In this document: positions 56,736 to 64,000 of the stretch, in pieces | How positions within the stretch are numbered: the first letter of the stretch is position 1 | Layout of the letters: every line of letters begins with the position of its first letter | Source: Flavobacterium sp. UBA7680 | GTDB taxonomy: Bacteria; Bacteroidota; Bacteroidia; Flavobacteriales; Flavobacteriaceae | Assembly (NCBI RefSeq): GCF_002482975.1 | Contig: NZ_DLHA01000028.1 | Coordinates: 289,235 to 353,234, forward strand | DNA length: 64,000 nucleotides | Direction: 5' to 3' | Position numbers and translations under genes: made by a program | The notes under the pieces: generated by a model | What the model was told of the DNA's origin: nothing | The model's database searches: none | Seen by the model: only the letters and a program-made list of their open reading frames with translations

Positions 56736-59081
56736 ATGAATCAGGCAAAAAGTTTTTTAATTATTTTATTTTTATGCTGCTTATCTACAAAGGTAAATGC
56801 GCAGTTTATCACTATTGATGATCAAAAAACACCGCAGCAGCTTATTGAAGATATTCTGGTGAATAATTCATGTGCTGCTGCTACAAATTCAACAGGTAAC
56901 GGAGATAATTTCAGGCCTGGAAAACAGAGTTTTGGTTATTTTAATAGTAACGGAAGTAATTTTCCTTTTGCCGAAGGAATAGTATTGGCAACATCAACTG
57001 CTGAAAGTGCCGTTGGGCCTTTTGTTAGTGACTTAACAAGCAGCGACAGTCCTAACTGGCTTGGTGACAGCGATCTTGATCAAATATTAGGCATTCATTC
57101 TATAAATTCAACAGTATTAGAATTTGATTTTATTGCTTATACAAGTGCATTGAGCTTTAATTATATTTTTGCTTCCAATGAATATCAGTACGATTATCCT
57201 TGTGAGTTTTCAGATGGGTTTGCTTTTTTAATCAAAGAAGTTGGAACCTCAGATCCTTATAAAAATTTAGCTGTATTGCCTAATACAACTACACCTGTTT
57301 CGTCTATAAATATCCGCCCGAAAATTGAACCCGGAACAAGACCCGGCGGAATTAATTATCAAGGCTGTGCGGCTGCAAATGAAAATTATTTTCATGGTTT
57401 AAATAACAATACCAGTCCTGTAAATTATGCCGGACAAACGACTGTTATGACGGCGCAGACTACTGTAACAACAGGAAAAACATATCATGTAAAATTGGTA
57501 GTGGCCGATGATACGTATCGCTATCTGGAATCTGCCATTTTTCTTGAGGCTGGAAGTTTTGCCTCAAAAATTTTACTTGGACAAGATCGTACAACTGCCA
57601 CAAATAATCCTGCTTGTTTTGGAGAAGAAATCGACCTGAACAGCAATCTTGATCCTGCCACTTATACTTTTAGATGGTTTAGAAAAACTGACCCTACTAA
57701 TATTCTTAGCACAAACTCAACTTATAAGGTTACAAGTGCTGGAAATTATAGAGTTGAAGCTACTGTAATTGGTACAACTTGTATATTATCTGGAGAAATA
57801 AAAATTGATTACGCTCCAGAAATTCTTTCCTCAAATACTTCTTTATTTCAATGTGATGATAATACAGATGGAATTTCAATTTTCAATTTAGATAAAGCCA
57901 ACAACATTGTTAAAAATAATGCTGTTTATATTATTAACGAAGGGTATTATGAAACATTAGCACAGGCACAAGCTAAAAACAATAAAATTGTAAAGCCTGA
58001 AATGTATATCAATAAATATGCAGATCAAATTGTGTATGCCAGATTAGAAAATGAATTTGGTTGTTTTAAAATTGCCGAAGTAACCTTAAAAATTGCACCA
58101 ACATCAATCCCTGATCCGGGTCCGATAAGTACTTGTGACCGAGACGAAATTCAGGACGGGCTTTATCAATTTGATTTGAATACAGAAGTTACGCCAGTAA
58201 TAACTGCCGGACTTCCAAGCGGATTAATTGCTACTTATTATTTAAATGCAAATGATGCTTTGGTCGAAATAAATCCTTTGCCAAATATCTTTAAAAATAC
58301 AACGGCTTTTAATCAACGAATATATGCAAGAGTTGTAAATGGACCAGATTGTTATGATGTTGTACCAGTCAATCTTGTCGTTAATACTTTTGATCCGCCA
58401 AATTTTCAGGATGAATCGAAGTTTTTATGTCAAAATGGAGATACAACTTTGTCTGTAGCAGCTGCTTTTAGCAGTTATTCATGGAATACTGCACCAACAA
58501 ATAATACTAACACCTTGCTAGTTAATAGTCCTGGCGATTACTCCGTAACCGTAACAGATGCAAATGGCTGCGAAAAAACGAAAAATTTCAAGGTTATTTT
58601 ATCTGAACCTGCTATTATAACCAATGCGGTTGTAAAAGATTTTTCAGGAAATGAAAACTCTGTTTCTATCGAATATACCGGAGTTGGGAATTATGAATTC
58701 TCATTAGACGGAACTACTTTTCAAAATGAACCGCTATTTACAAGTGTACCTGCAGGAACTTACACGGCAGTAGCAAGAGATAAAAATGGCTGCGGATTGT
58801 CTAATGCTTTTGTGGTTTATGTTTTAGATTATCCTAGATTTTTTACGCCAAACGGTGATACTTTCAATGACTTATGGCTTATTGGCGACTCCAATTTGTT
58901 ACCAAATTACACTTTAAATATTTTTGACCGCTACGGAAAACTCTTGAAACAAATGAACCAAAACAGTCCGGGATGGAATGGTATTTTTAACGGACAACTG
59001 CTCCCTTCTGATGATTATTGGTTTACTTTAATTTTTGTAGACGGCAAAAATGTGAAAGGACATTTTAGTTTGAAAAGATAA
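56736..59081 (+). CDS. T9SS type B sorting-domain surface protein with choice-of-anchor L domain
   Basis: 781 residues. A signal peptide (about 1-22) is followed by a choice-of-anchor L domain (TIDDQKTPQQLIEDILVNNSC, FPFAEGIVLATS, NYIFASNEYQYD, SDGFAFLIKE). Several immunoglobulin-like or PKD-type segments rich in Asn/Thr come next. The C-terminal type B sorting domain (PRFFTPNGDTFNDLWLI, NIFDRYGKLLKQM, WNGIFNGQLLPSDDYWF) targets it for type IX secretion. Likely cell-surface or secreted, with an adhesive role possible. Confidence 0.93.
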   Translation: MNQAKSFLIILFLCCLSTKVNAQFITIDDQKTPQQLIEDILVNNSCAAATNSTGNGDNFRPGKQSFGYFNSNGSNFPFAEGIVLATSTAESAVGPFVSDLTSSDSPNWLGDSDLDQILGIHSINSTVLEFDFIAYTSALSFNYIFASNEYQYDYPCEFSDGFAFLIKEVGTSDPYKNLAVLPNTTTPVSSINIRPKIEPGTRPGGINYQGCAAANENYFHGLNNNTSPVNYAGQTTVMTAQTTVTTGKTYHVKLVVADDTYRYLESAIFLEAGSFASKILLGQDRTTATNNPACFGEEIDLNSNLDPATYTFRWFRKTDPTNILSTNSTYKVTSAGNYRVEATVIGTTCILSGEIKIDYAPEILSSNTSLFQCDDNTDGISIFNLDKANNIVKNNAVYIINEGYYETLAQAQAKNNKIVKPEMYINKYADQIVYARLENEFGCFKIAEVTLKIAPTSIPDPGPISTCDRDEIQDGLYQFDLNTEVTPVITAGLPSGLIATYYLNANDALVEINPLPNIFKNTTAFNQRIYARVVNGPDCYDVVPVNLVVNTFDPPNFQDESKFLCQNGDTTLSVAAAFSSYSWNTAPTNNTNTLLVNSPGDYSVTVTDANGCEKTKNFKVILSEPAIITNAVVKDFSGNENSVSIEYTGVGNYEFSLDGTTFQNEPLFTSVPAGTYTAVARDKNGCGLSNAFVVYVLDYPRFFTPNGDTFNDLWLIGDSNLLPNYTLNIFDRYGKLLKQMNQNSPGWNGIFNGQLLPSDDYWFTLIFVDGKNVKGHFSLKR

Positions 59082-59088
59082 TTTTTTT

Positions 59089-59187
59089 CAAATTCCAAAT
59101 TAGAAAAATCCAAATTCCAATTGCTTAAAAAATTCGAATTTAAAGCATAAAAAAAATCCCAAACTCCTAATGGAATTTGGGATTTTT
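59089..59187. terminator. F16 repeat and bidirectional terminator
   Basis: Words of the form TCCAAATT repeat at 59089-59122. A hairpin follows, AAAATCCCAAA / TTTGGGATTTT (59153-59187), flanked by A and T runs, so it can end both the plus-strand T9SS gene and the minus-strand typA. Confidence 0.8.
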
Positions 59188-59207
59188 ATATTGAAATTTA
59201 AATCTAA

Positions 59208-61004
59208 TTAGATTTTAAATCTTTTTCTATCAGTTTCTGTCAAATAGATTTTTCTCAAACGAATAGATTTTGGAGTTACCTCTACATATTCATCTTTTTG
59301 AATATACTCTAATGCTTCCTCAAGAGAGAAAATAATTGGTGGAATAATTCTCGCTTTTTCGTCATTTCCAGAAGAACGAACGTTAGATTGTTTTTTCTCT
59401 TTCGTTACGTTTACACACATATCATCACCACGAGAGTTTTCACCAATTACCTGACCTTCGTAAATTTCAGCATTTGGTTCAACAAAAAACTTACCACGAT
59501 CTTGTAATTTATCGATAGAATAAGGAATAGCTTTTCCTTTTTCCATAGAAATCAATGAACCTTTGTTACGTCCGGCAATTTCTCCTTTGTAAGGCTCATA
59601 TCCAATAAAACGATGTGCCATAATAGCCTCACCAGCTGTTGCAGTAAGTAATTGGTTACGTAATCCAATAATTCCACGAGATGGAATATTAAATTTCACA
59701 ATCATACGCTCCCCTTTAGTTTCCATACTTAGCATTTCACCTTTACGCATAGTAACGAACTCAACTGCTCTACCTGAAAGATTTTCTGGTAAATCGATTG
59801 TCAATTCCTCAATTGGCTCACATTTTTTACCATCAATTTCTTTGATGATAACTTGTGGCTGACCAATTTGTAACTCATACCCTTCTCTTCTCATTGTTTC
59901 AATAAGAACAGATAAGTGAAGTACTCCACGGCCAAAAACCATGAATTTATCTGCAGAATCAGTTTCACCTAACTTCATAGCTAAGTTTTTCTCTAATTCT
60001 TTTGTCAATCTTTCTCTAATATGACGAGAAGTTACAAATTTACCCTCTTTACCAAAGAAAGGAGAGTCATTAATTGTAAACAACATACTCATAGTAGGCT
60101 CGTCGATATCAATTGTTTTTAGACCTTCCGGATTTTCAAAATCAGCAATAGTATCACCAATTTCAAAACCTTCAACTCCAATGATTGCACAAATATCTCC
60201 AGCAATAACTTCTTGTACTTTTTTACGACCAAGTCCTTCAAAAGTATGAAGTTCTTTGATACGAGATTTAGATACAGTACCATCTCTTTTTACTAATGAG
60301 ATTGGCATACCTTCTTTAAGAACTCCTCTTTCAAGACGACCAATAGCGATACGACCTGTAAATGCTGAGAAATCTAAAGAAGTAATTAACATTTGTGGTG
60401 TTCCTTCAGAAACTTTAGGAGCAGGTACATTTTGAACAACCATGTCTAATAACGGCTCAATGTTTTCTGTTTGGTTTTTCCAATCATCAGACATCCAGTT
60501 GTTTTTAGCAGATCCATAAACAGTTGGGAAATCCAATTGCCATTCTTCAGCACCTAATTCAAACATTAAGTCAAAAACTTTTTCATGAACTTCTTCAGGA
60601 GTACAGTTTTCTTTATCTACTTTATTAATAACTACACAAGGTTTCAAACCTAAGTCAATAGCTTTTTGTAATACAAAACGCGTTTGCGGCATCGGACCTT
60701 CAAAGGCATCCACTAGCAAACATACACCATCGGCCATGTTCAATACACGTTCTACTTCACCTCCAAAATCCGCGTGGCCAGGAGTGTCGATAATGTTGAT
60801 TTTTGTTCCTTTGTACTGAACAGAAACGTTCTTAGAAGTAATAGTAATACCTCTCTCACGCTCTAAATCGTTATTATCAAGAATTAAATCACCTGTATTT
60901 TCGTTGTCACGAAATAATTGACAGTGATACATAATTTTATCAACCAAAGTGGTTTTACCGTGATCGACGTGGGCAATAATTGCAATATTTCTAATAGATT
61001 CCAT
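59208..61004 (-). CDS. typA: Translational GTPase TypA/BipA
   Basis: 598 residues. G1 AHVDHGKTTLVD, switch region RGITITSKN, G3 DTPGHADFGGEVERVL, G4 NKVDKENC. Domain II and the EF-G-like domains follow, with the C-terminal TypA region ending LTETDRKRFKI. TypA binds the ribosome and supports growth in the cold and under stress. Single gene with its own promoter. Confidence 0.97.
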   Translation of the reverse strand: MESIRNIAIIAHVDHGKTTLVDKIMYHCQLFRDNENTGDLILDNNDLERERGITITSKNVSVQYKGTKINIIDTPGHADFGGEVERVLNMADGVCLLVDAFEGPMPQTRFVLQKAIDLGLKPCVVINKVDKENCTPEEVHEKVFDLMFELGAEEWQLDFPTVYGSAKNNWMSDDWKNQTENIEPLLDMVVQNVPAPKVSEGTPQMLITSLDFSAFTGRIAIGRLERGVLKEGMPISLVKRDGTVSKSRIKELHTFEGLGRKKVQEVIAGDICAIIGVEGFEIGDTIADFENPEGLKTIDIDEPTMSMLFTINDSPFFGKEGKFVTSRHIRERLTKELEKNLAMKLGETDSADKFMVFGRGVLHLSVLIETMRREGYELQIGQPQVIIKEIDGKKCEPIEELTIDLPENLSGRAVEFVTMRKGEMLSMETKGERMIVKFNIPSRGIIGLRNQLLTATAGEAIMAHRFIGYEPYKGEIAGRNKGSLISMEKGKAIPYSIDKLQDRGKFFVEPNAEIYEGQVIGENSRGDDMCVNVTKEKKQSNVRSSGNDEKARIIPPIIFSLEEALEYIQKDEYVEVTPKSIRLRKIYLTETDRKRFKI

Positions 61005-61023
61005 TTGTGATTTTTAATGGGTG

Positions 61024-61031
61024 CAAAAGTA
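61024..61031 (-). promoter_or_regulatory. Putative -7 promoter element of typA
   Basis: On the minus strand this reads TACTTTTG, matching TAnnTTTG, 19 bases before the typA ATG. Confidence 0.6.
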
Positions 61032-61136
61032 CACTTTATTTTGATAAAAAAAACGTTTCTGCGATAGTTTGCGTATATACAAGTAATTAGTTCATTAATC
61101 TAGTGTTAATTTGCACCCTAAAATGAACTTTACTTA

Positions 61137-61168
61137 TTGTTTAGTTATAGTTAATTTAACTATATTTG
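61137..61168 (+). promoter_or_regulatory. Consensus promoter giving a nearly leaderless kinase mRNA
   Basis: A -33 TTG (61137-61139), a 21-nt spacer and a -7 TATATTTG (61161-61168) match the Bacteroidota consensus well. With the usual distance, transcription would start at about 61172, right at the ATG (61173). Confidence 0.6.
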
Positions 61169-61172
61169 AGTA

Positions 61173-62882
61173 ATGAAAAGTAAAACTCTCCAAATTACTC
61201 TCGTTTACGTTATCATATCGCTAATTATGGCAATAGTCTGTCATAATTTACTCATAGACTACTTTTTTGAAGCAAAATACTCTTATTTCTTTTTTGCAAA
61301 AGATGTCTTTTTTATAATCTCTACCGCTTTCATTTTCAAATATATACTCTCAATAAATGAGACTAAAAATATTTCTGTTTTTCAGAAATTAAAAAGCACA
61401 AACGAGGAAATTAAGGAGTCAAATGAAAAATATGACATTGTTGCAAAGGCGACAAGTGACACTATTTGGGACTGGAAAATTCAGGAAGATACCATAAATT
61501 GGAACAAAGGAATTGAGAGCGTTTTTGGCTATAATCCGGAAGAAGTTGGAAAGACTTCAAAGTGGTGGTTTGACAAAATTCATCCCGAAGACAGCATTCG
61601 AATGTCGATCAAATTATACTCTTTTATCGAACAAAAAACAGAAAAATGGCAGGATCAATACCGATTTAGATGCGCCGATGGAACGTATAAATATGTTTTA
61701 GACCGAGGTTTTTTACTAAAAGATGAAAACGGAAGAGCTATTAGAATGATTGGAGCAATCCAGGATATTACCAAACAGAAAGAAGAAGAACAGCGATTAA
61801 AACTTTTAGAAACTGTAATTACACAATCTAAAGATTCAATTTTAATTACCGAAGCCAACTCACAAGACCGCAAAATACCAAAAATTGTTTATGTGAATCC
61901 GGCATTTTCGCAAATGTCCGGTTATGAATCAAATGAAATTATCGGAAAATCAACCAATATCTTTAAAGGTCCAAAATCTGATTCAGAAGAATTAAAAAAA
62001 CTTTTGCTGGCTATAAAAAATGAAGAAGAATGCGTAATTGAAACCATAACGTATACTAAAACTCAAGAAGAATATTGGGTACGTTTTGCAATGATCCCTA
62101 TTTTTAATAATGAAGGAGCAATCACACACTGGATTTCTATTCAAAGAGATATTACAGACGAAAAGAAACTGGAAACAGAAAAAGAACATCTTATTAGAGA
62201 ACTTACACAAAACAATAAAGATTTAAAACAGTTCTCCTATATAACATCGCACAACCTTCGTGCACCATTATCTAATTTAATCGGACTTTTAAATCTGATT
62301 GAAGATATTCCTATTGAAAATGAAGAACTAGAAGAAATTCTGGCCGGTTTTACAAAATCAACTCATTTATTAAATGAAACTATAAATGATTTAGTAAAAG
62401 TAATTATCATAAAAGATAACCCTTCCATGCAAAAAGAAGAGGTTTCCTTAAAAGAAGTTTTTGAAAATGTTTTTAGCCAGCTGTCTTTTCAAATTGAATT
62501 ACATAAACCTATCATCAAATTAAAATTTGACAGAGTTCCGCTTTTAATTACCAATAAAGCTTACATTGAGAGCATTTTATTGAATCTGCTTACTAATTCT
62601 ATAAAATACAAATCGGAAAACAGAAAATTAAAAATATCAATTACAGCAGATCAAATAGATCATCACGCCATTTTAACCTTTAAGGATAACGGAATTGGAA
62701 TTGATCTGGAAAGAAATCGTGACAAAGTTTTTGGACTTTATCAAAGATTTCATAATTATCCTGACAGTAAAGGATTAGGTTTGTATCTTGTAAAATCTCA
62801 GGTAGAAACTATGGGAGGAACAATTAGTATTGATAGTGAAGTCAATAAAGGCACCACATTTACTATAACATTTAAAAATTAA
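61173..62882 (+). CDS. PAS-domain sensor histidine kinase
   Basis: 569 residues. Two membrane helices (about 7-27 and 37-58) are followed by two PAS/PAC domains (about 85-205, with ESVFGYNPEEVGK; and 212-340, with VNPAFSQMSGYESNEIIGKS). HisKA has the phospho-acceptor in QFSYITSHNLRAPLSNL. The ATPase has LLTNSIKYK, DNGIGI and KGLGLYLVKSQVE. It likely phosphorylates the receiver-only protein 7 nt downstream. Signal unknown. Confidence 0.93.
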   Translation: MKSKTLQITLVYVIISLIMAIVCHNLLIDYFFEAKYSYFFFAKDVFFIISTAFIFKYILSINETKNISVFQKLKSTNEEIKESNEKYDIVAKATSDTIWDWKIQEDTINWNKGIESVFGYNPEEVGKTSKWWFDKIHPEDSIRMSIKLYSFIEQKTEKWQDQYRFRCADGTYKYVLDRGFLLKDENGRAIRMIGAIQDITKQKEEEQRLKLLETVITQSKDSILITEANSQDRKIPKIVYVNPAFSQMSGYESNEIIGKSTNIFKGPKSDSEELKKLLLAIKNEEECVIETITYTKTQEEYWVRFAMIPIFNNEGAITHWISIQRDITDEKKLETEKEHLIRELTQNNKDLKQFSYITSHNLRAPLSNLIGLLNLIEDIPIENEELEEILAGFTKSTHLLNETINDLVKVIIIKDNPSMQKEEVSLKEVFENVFSQLSFQIELHKPIIKLKFDRVPLLITNKAYIESILLNLLTNSIKYKSENRKLKISITADQIDHHAILTFKDNGIGIDLERNRDKVFGLYQRFHNYPDSKGLGLYLVKSQVETMGGTISIDSEVNKGTTFTITFKN

Positions 62883-62888
62883 TACATT

Positions 62889-63299
62889 ATGCTTGAGCAA
62901 ATTTTATGCATTGACGACGATCCAATTACGTTGATGTTATGCAAAAAAGTAATTTCAAAATCTTCATTTTCGCATGAAATTATTACTGCTCAAAATGGCG
63001 AAGAAGCATTACACCATTTTAATACTTTAAAATACACCAACAATAAAAACAAAGTAAACAAAAAACCGGAATTAATTTTTTTGGATTTAAATATGCCTGT
63101 AATGGGAGGCTGGGAGTTTTTAGACCATTTCACTTCTGCTGATTATGCCGAATTCAACACCGCAAAAGTCATTGTATTATCTTCTACAATTGATCCCGAT
63201 GATTTAGCGAAAGCAAAAAAATATCCCATTATAATAGATTTTCTTTCAAAACCTATCACTCAGGCTATGCTTGAATATCTTAAAAAGAAAATAAGCTAA
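62889..63299 (+). CDS. Receiver-domain response regulator
   Basis: 136 residues, receiver only: acidic pocket CIDDDPIT, phospho-acceptor in LIFLDLNMPVMGGW, Thr/Ser switch in VIVLSSTIDP and Lys in FLSKPIT. No output domain, so it probably acts by protein contact. It is co-transcribed with the kinase, 7 nt away. Confidence 0.92.
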   Translation: MLEQILCIDDDPITLMLCKKVISKSSFSHEIITAQNGEEALHHFNTLKYTNNKNKVNKKPELIFLDLNMPVMGGWEFLDHFTSADYAEFNTAKVIVLSSTIDPDDLAKAKKYPIIIDFLSKPITQAMLEYLKKKIS

Positions 63300-63321
63300 A
63301 ACGAAATAAAATTTAAAATAC

Positions 63322-63372
63322 AAAAATTCCAAATTCCAATACACATAAGTATAATTGGAATTTGGAATTTTT
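63322..63372. repeat. Inverted repeat, family F16
   Basis: Perfect 19-nt arms (63322-63340, AAAAATTCCAAATTCCAAT; 63354-63372), with a 13-nt loop. The word TCCAAATT also occurs near 59089. Confidence 0.85.
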
Positions 63373-63402
63373 TTAATTGGAATTTTTCAATATGGTATAA
63401 AC

Positions 63403-63431
63403 AAAAAAAGTCCTCTAAAAGAGGACTTTTT
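63403..63431. terminator. Bidirectional terminator between the response regulator and rpsT
   Basis: Stem AAAAAGTCCTC / GAGGACTTTTT with a 5-nt loop. A and T tracts on both sides allow use on both strands. Confidence 0.88.
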
Positions 63432-63455
63432 GTATATTTAGGAAATTGTAATTAA

Positions 63456-63707
63456 TTACAATTTAGCAACATGCTTAGTCAATTTAGACTTCAAGTTAGA
63501 AGCTTTATTATCATGAATGATGTTCTTTTTAGCTAATTTATCAATCATAGAGATTACAGTTGATAATTTTGCAGCTGCATCAGCTTTATCAGTAGCTATT
63601 CTTAATGCTTTAATAGCATTACGAGTAGTTTTGTGTTGATATCTGTTAAGAACTCTTCTTTTTTCGTTACTTCTGATTCTTTTTAATGCTGACTTATGAT
63701 TTGCCAT
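63456..63707 (-). CDS. rpsT: 30S ribosomal protein S20
   Basis: 83 residues, typical length. MANHKSALKRIRSNEKRRVLNRY at the N-terminus and the helical, Lys-rich body (ALRIATDKADAAAKLSTVISMIDKLAKKNIIHDNKASNLKSKL) are diagnostic. It binds 16S rRNA early in assembly. It lies just downstream of tRNA genes on the same strand. Confidence 0.97.
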   Translation of the reverse strand: MANHKSALKRIRSNEKRRVLNRYQHKTTRNAIKALRIATDKADAAAKLSTVISMIDKLAKKNIIHDNKASNLKSKLTKHVAKL

Positions 63708-63861
63708 TTTCTTTTAATTTTAGATGTAATAATAATTATAAATACTAGTTAAAAAAGAAAAACCTCCCACAATTGTAAAACAATCACTTTGGTTTTAACT
63801 AATAAAACAAAAACCGAGACACCAATTTTTATTTTACAAAACTTATTTACAACTAATTTTG

Positions 63862-63933
63862 TAGTCTGTAAGGGAATCGAACCCCTGTTACCAGGACGAA
63901 AGCCTGGAGTCCTAACCCCTAGACGAACAGACC
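63862..63933 (-). tRNA. tRNA-Glu (anticodon TTC)
   Basis: 72 nt on the minus strand. The acceptor stem GGTCTGT pairs with ACAGACT (one G-U pair), with discriminator A. The anticodon arm CCAGG-CTTTCGT-CCTGG contains TTC. The T arm has loop TTCGATT. The gene does not encode CCA. Confidence 0.93.
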
Positions 63934-63977
63934 AGTTTCATTCTAAGTTTTCTTCAATTTAAATAAAATTGAAATTG

Positions 63978-64000
63978 TAGTCCGTGGGGGAATCGAACCC
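63978..64000 (-). tRNA. Partial tRNA, isotype undetermined
   Basis: The last 23 bases of the window hold a T arm with loop TTCGATT and a 3' acceptor strand ACGGACT plus discriminator A. The shape resembles the tRNA-Glu just before it, but the anticodon lies beyond the window. Confidence 0.75.

Overview
The window looks like chromosomal DNA of a Flavobacterium (Bacteroidota), close in style to F. johnsoniae. It is AT-rich. Several genes are preceded by the Bacteroidota promoter signature TAnnTTTG. It carries a protein with a type IX secretion (T9SS) type B C-terminus, a TonB-dependent receptor with a carboxypeptidase-like N-terminal domain, 2TM proteins and a LytTR regulator. No phage, insertion sequence, CRISPR array or rRNA operon is visible.

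Layout. 1-5 kb: cydA (cut by the window edge), an HD phosphohydrolase, and a sulfur cluster of a CstB-like persulfide dioxygenase/rhodanese plus two half-size YeeE/YedE transporters. 5.3-8.9 kb: glycerol-3-phosphate dehydrogenase, then a MarR-nitroreductase-YceI operon under a promoter whose two boxes both lie in operator palindromes. 9-19.3 kb: a secreted beta-helix protein, then the trp operon, led by a peptide with three consecutive Trp codons and an attenuator (trpE, lipoprotein, trpG, trpD, trpC, trpF, trpB, cyclotransferase-like gene, nitrilase-family gene, trpA). 19.3-24.7 kb: an antitoxin with a frameshifted RelE/ParE toxin, and a TetR-TolC-HlyD-MFS tripartite efflux operon. 24.8-29 kb: yaaA, CCA-adding enzyme, heme A synthase. 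29-36.6 kb (minus strand): TonB receptor, DUF2141 protein, TPR-like protein, a LytS-type kinase fused to a 2TM domain, five stand-alone 2TM proteins and a LytTR regulator. 36.7-45 kb: small enzymes, ClC channel, HPP protein, pRiA4b ORF-3 family protein, four-helix-bundle protein, nucleoid-associated protein, and an SDR/TetR pair with matching operators. 45-59 kb: a GAF protein, an HD-PycTM fusion, a 1242-residue phosphoesterase/kinase-like/outer-membrane-barrel fusion, a second kinase-like candidate, an ABC exporter and a T9SS cargo protein. 59-64 kb: typA, a PAS histidine kinase with a response regulator, rpsT and tRNA genes.

The most striking non-genic feature is the intergenic DNA. Most larger gaps hold palindromic or octamer-periodic elements from many families. 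These include paired inverted hairpins (REPIN-like) whose stems covary between copies, hairpins with GAA loops framed by symmetric GA steps, arrays of exactly four 8-nt words with a CTTAG-type core, and elements nested inside others. Several lie between co-transcribed trp genes, and one set occupies a 5' untranslated region. No RAYT-type transposase is visible in the window that would explain them.

The best candidates for something undescribed are the phosphoesterase/kinase-like/barrel fusion at 48956-52684, the kinase-like protein at 53808-54860, the 2TM array beside its 2TM-fused kinase, and the octamer/hairpin repeat system. All assignments come from reading the sequence and recalling families; no searches were run.
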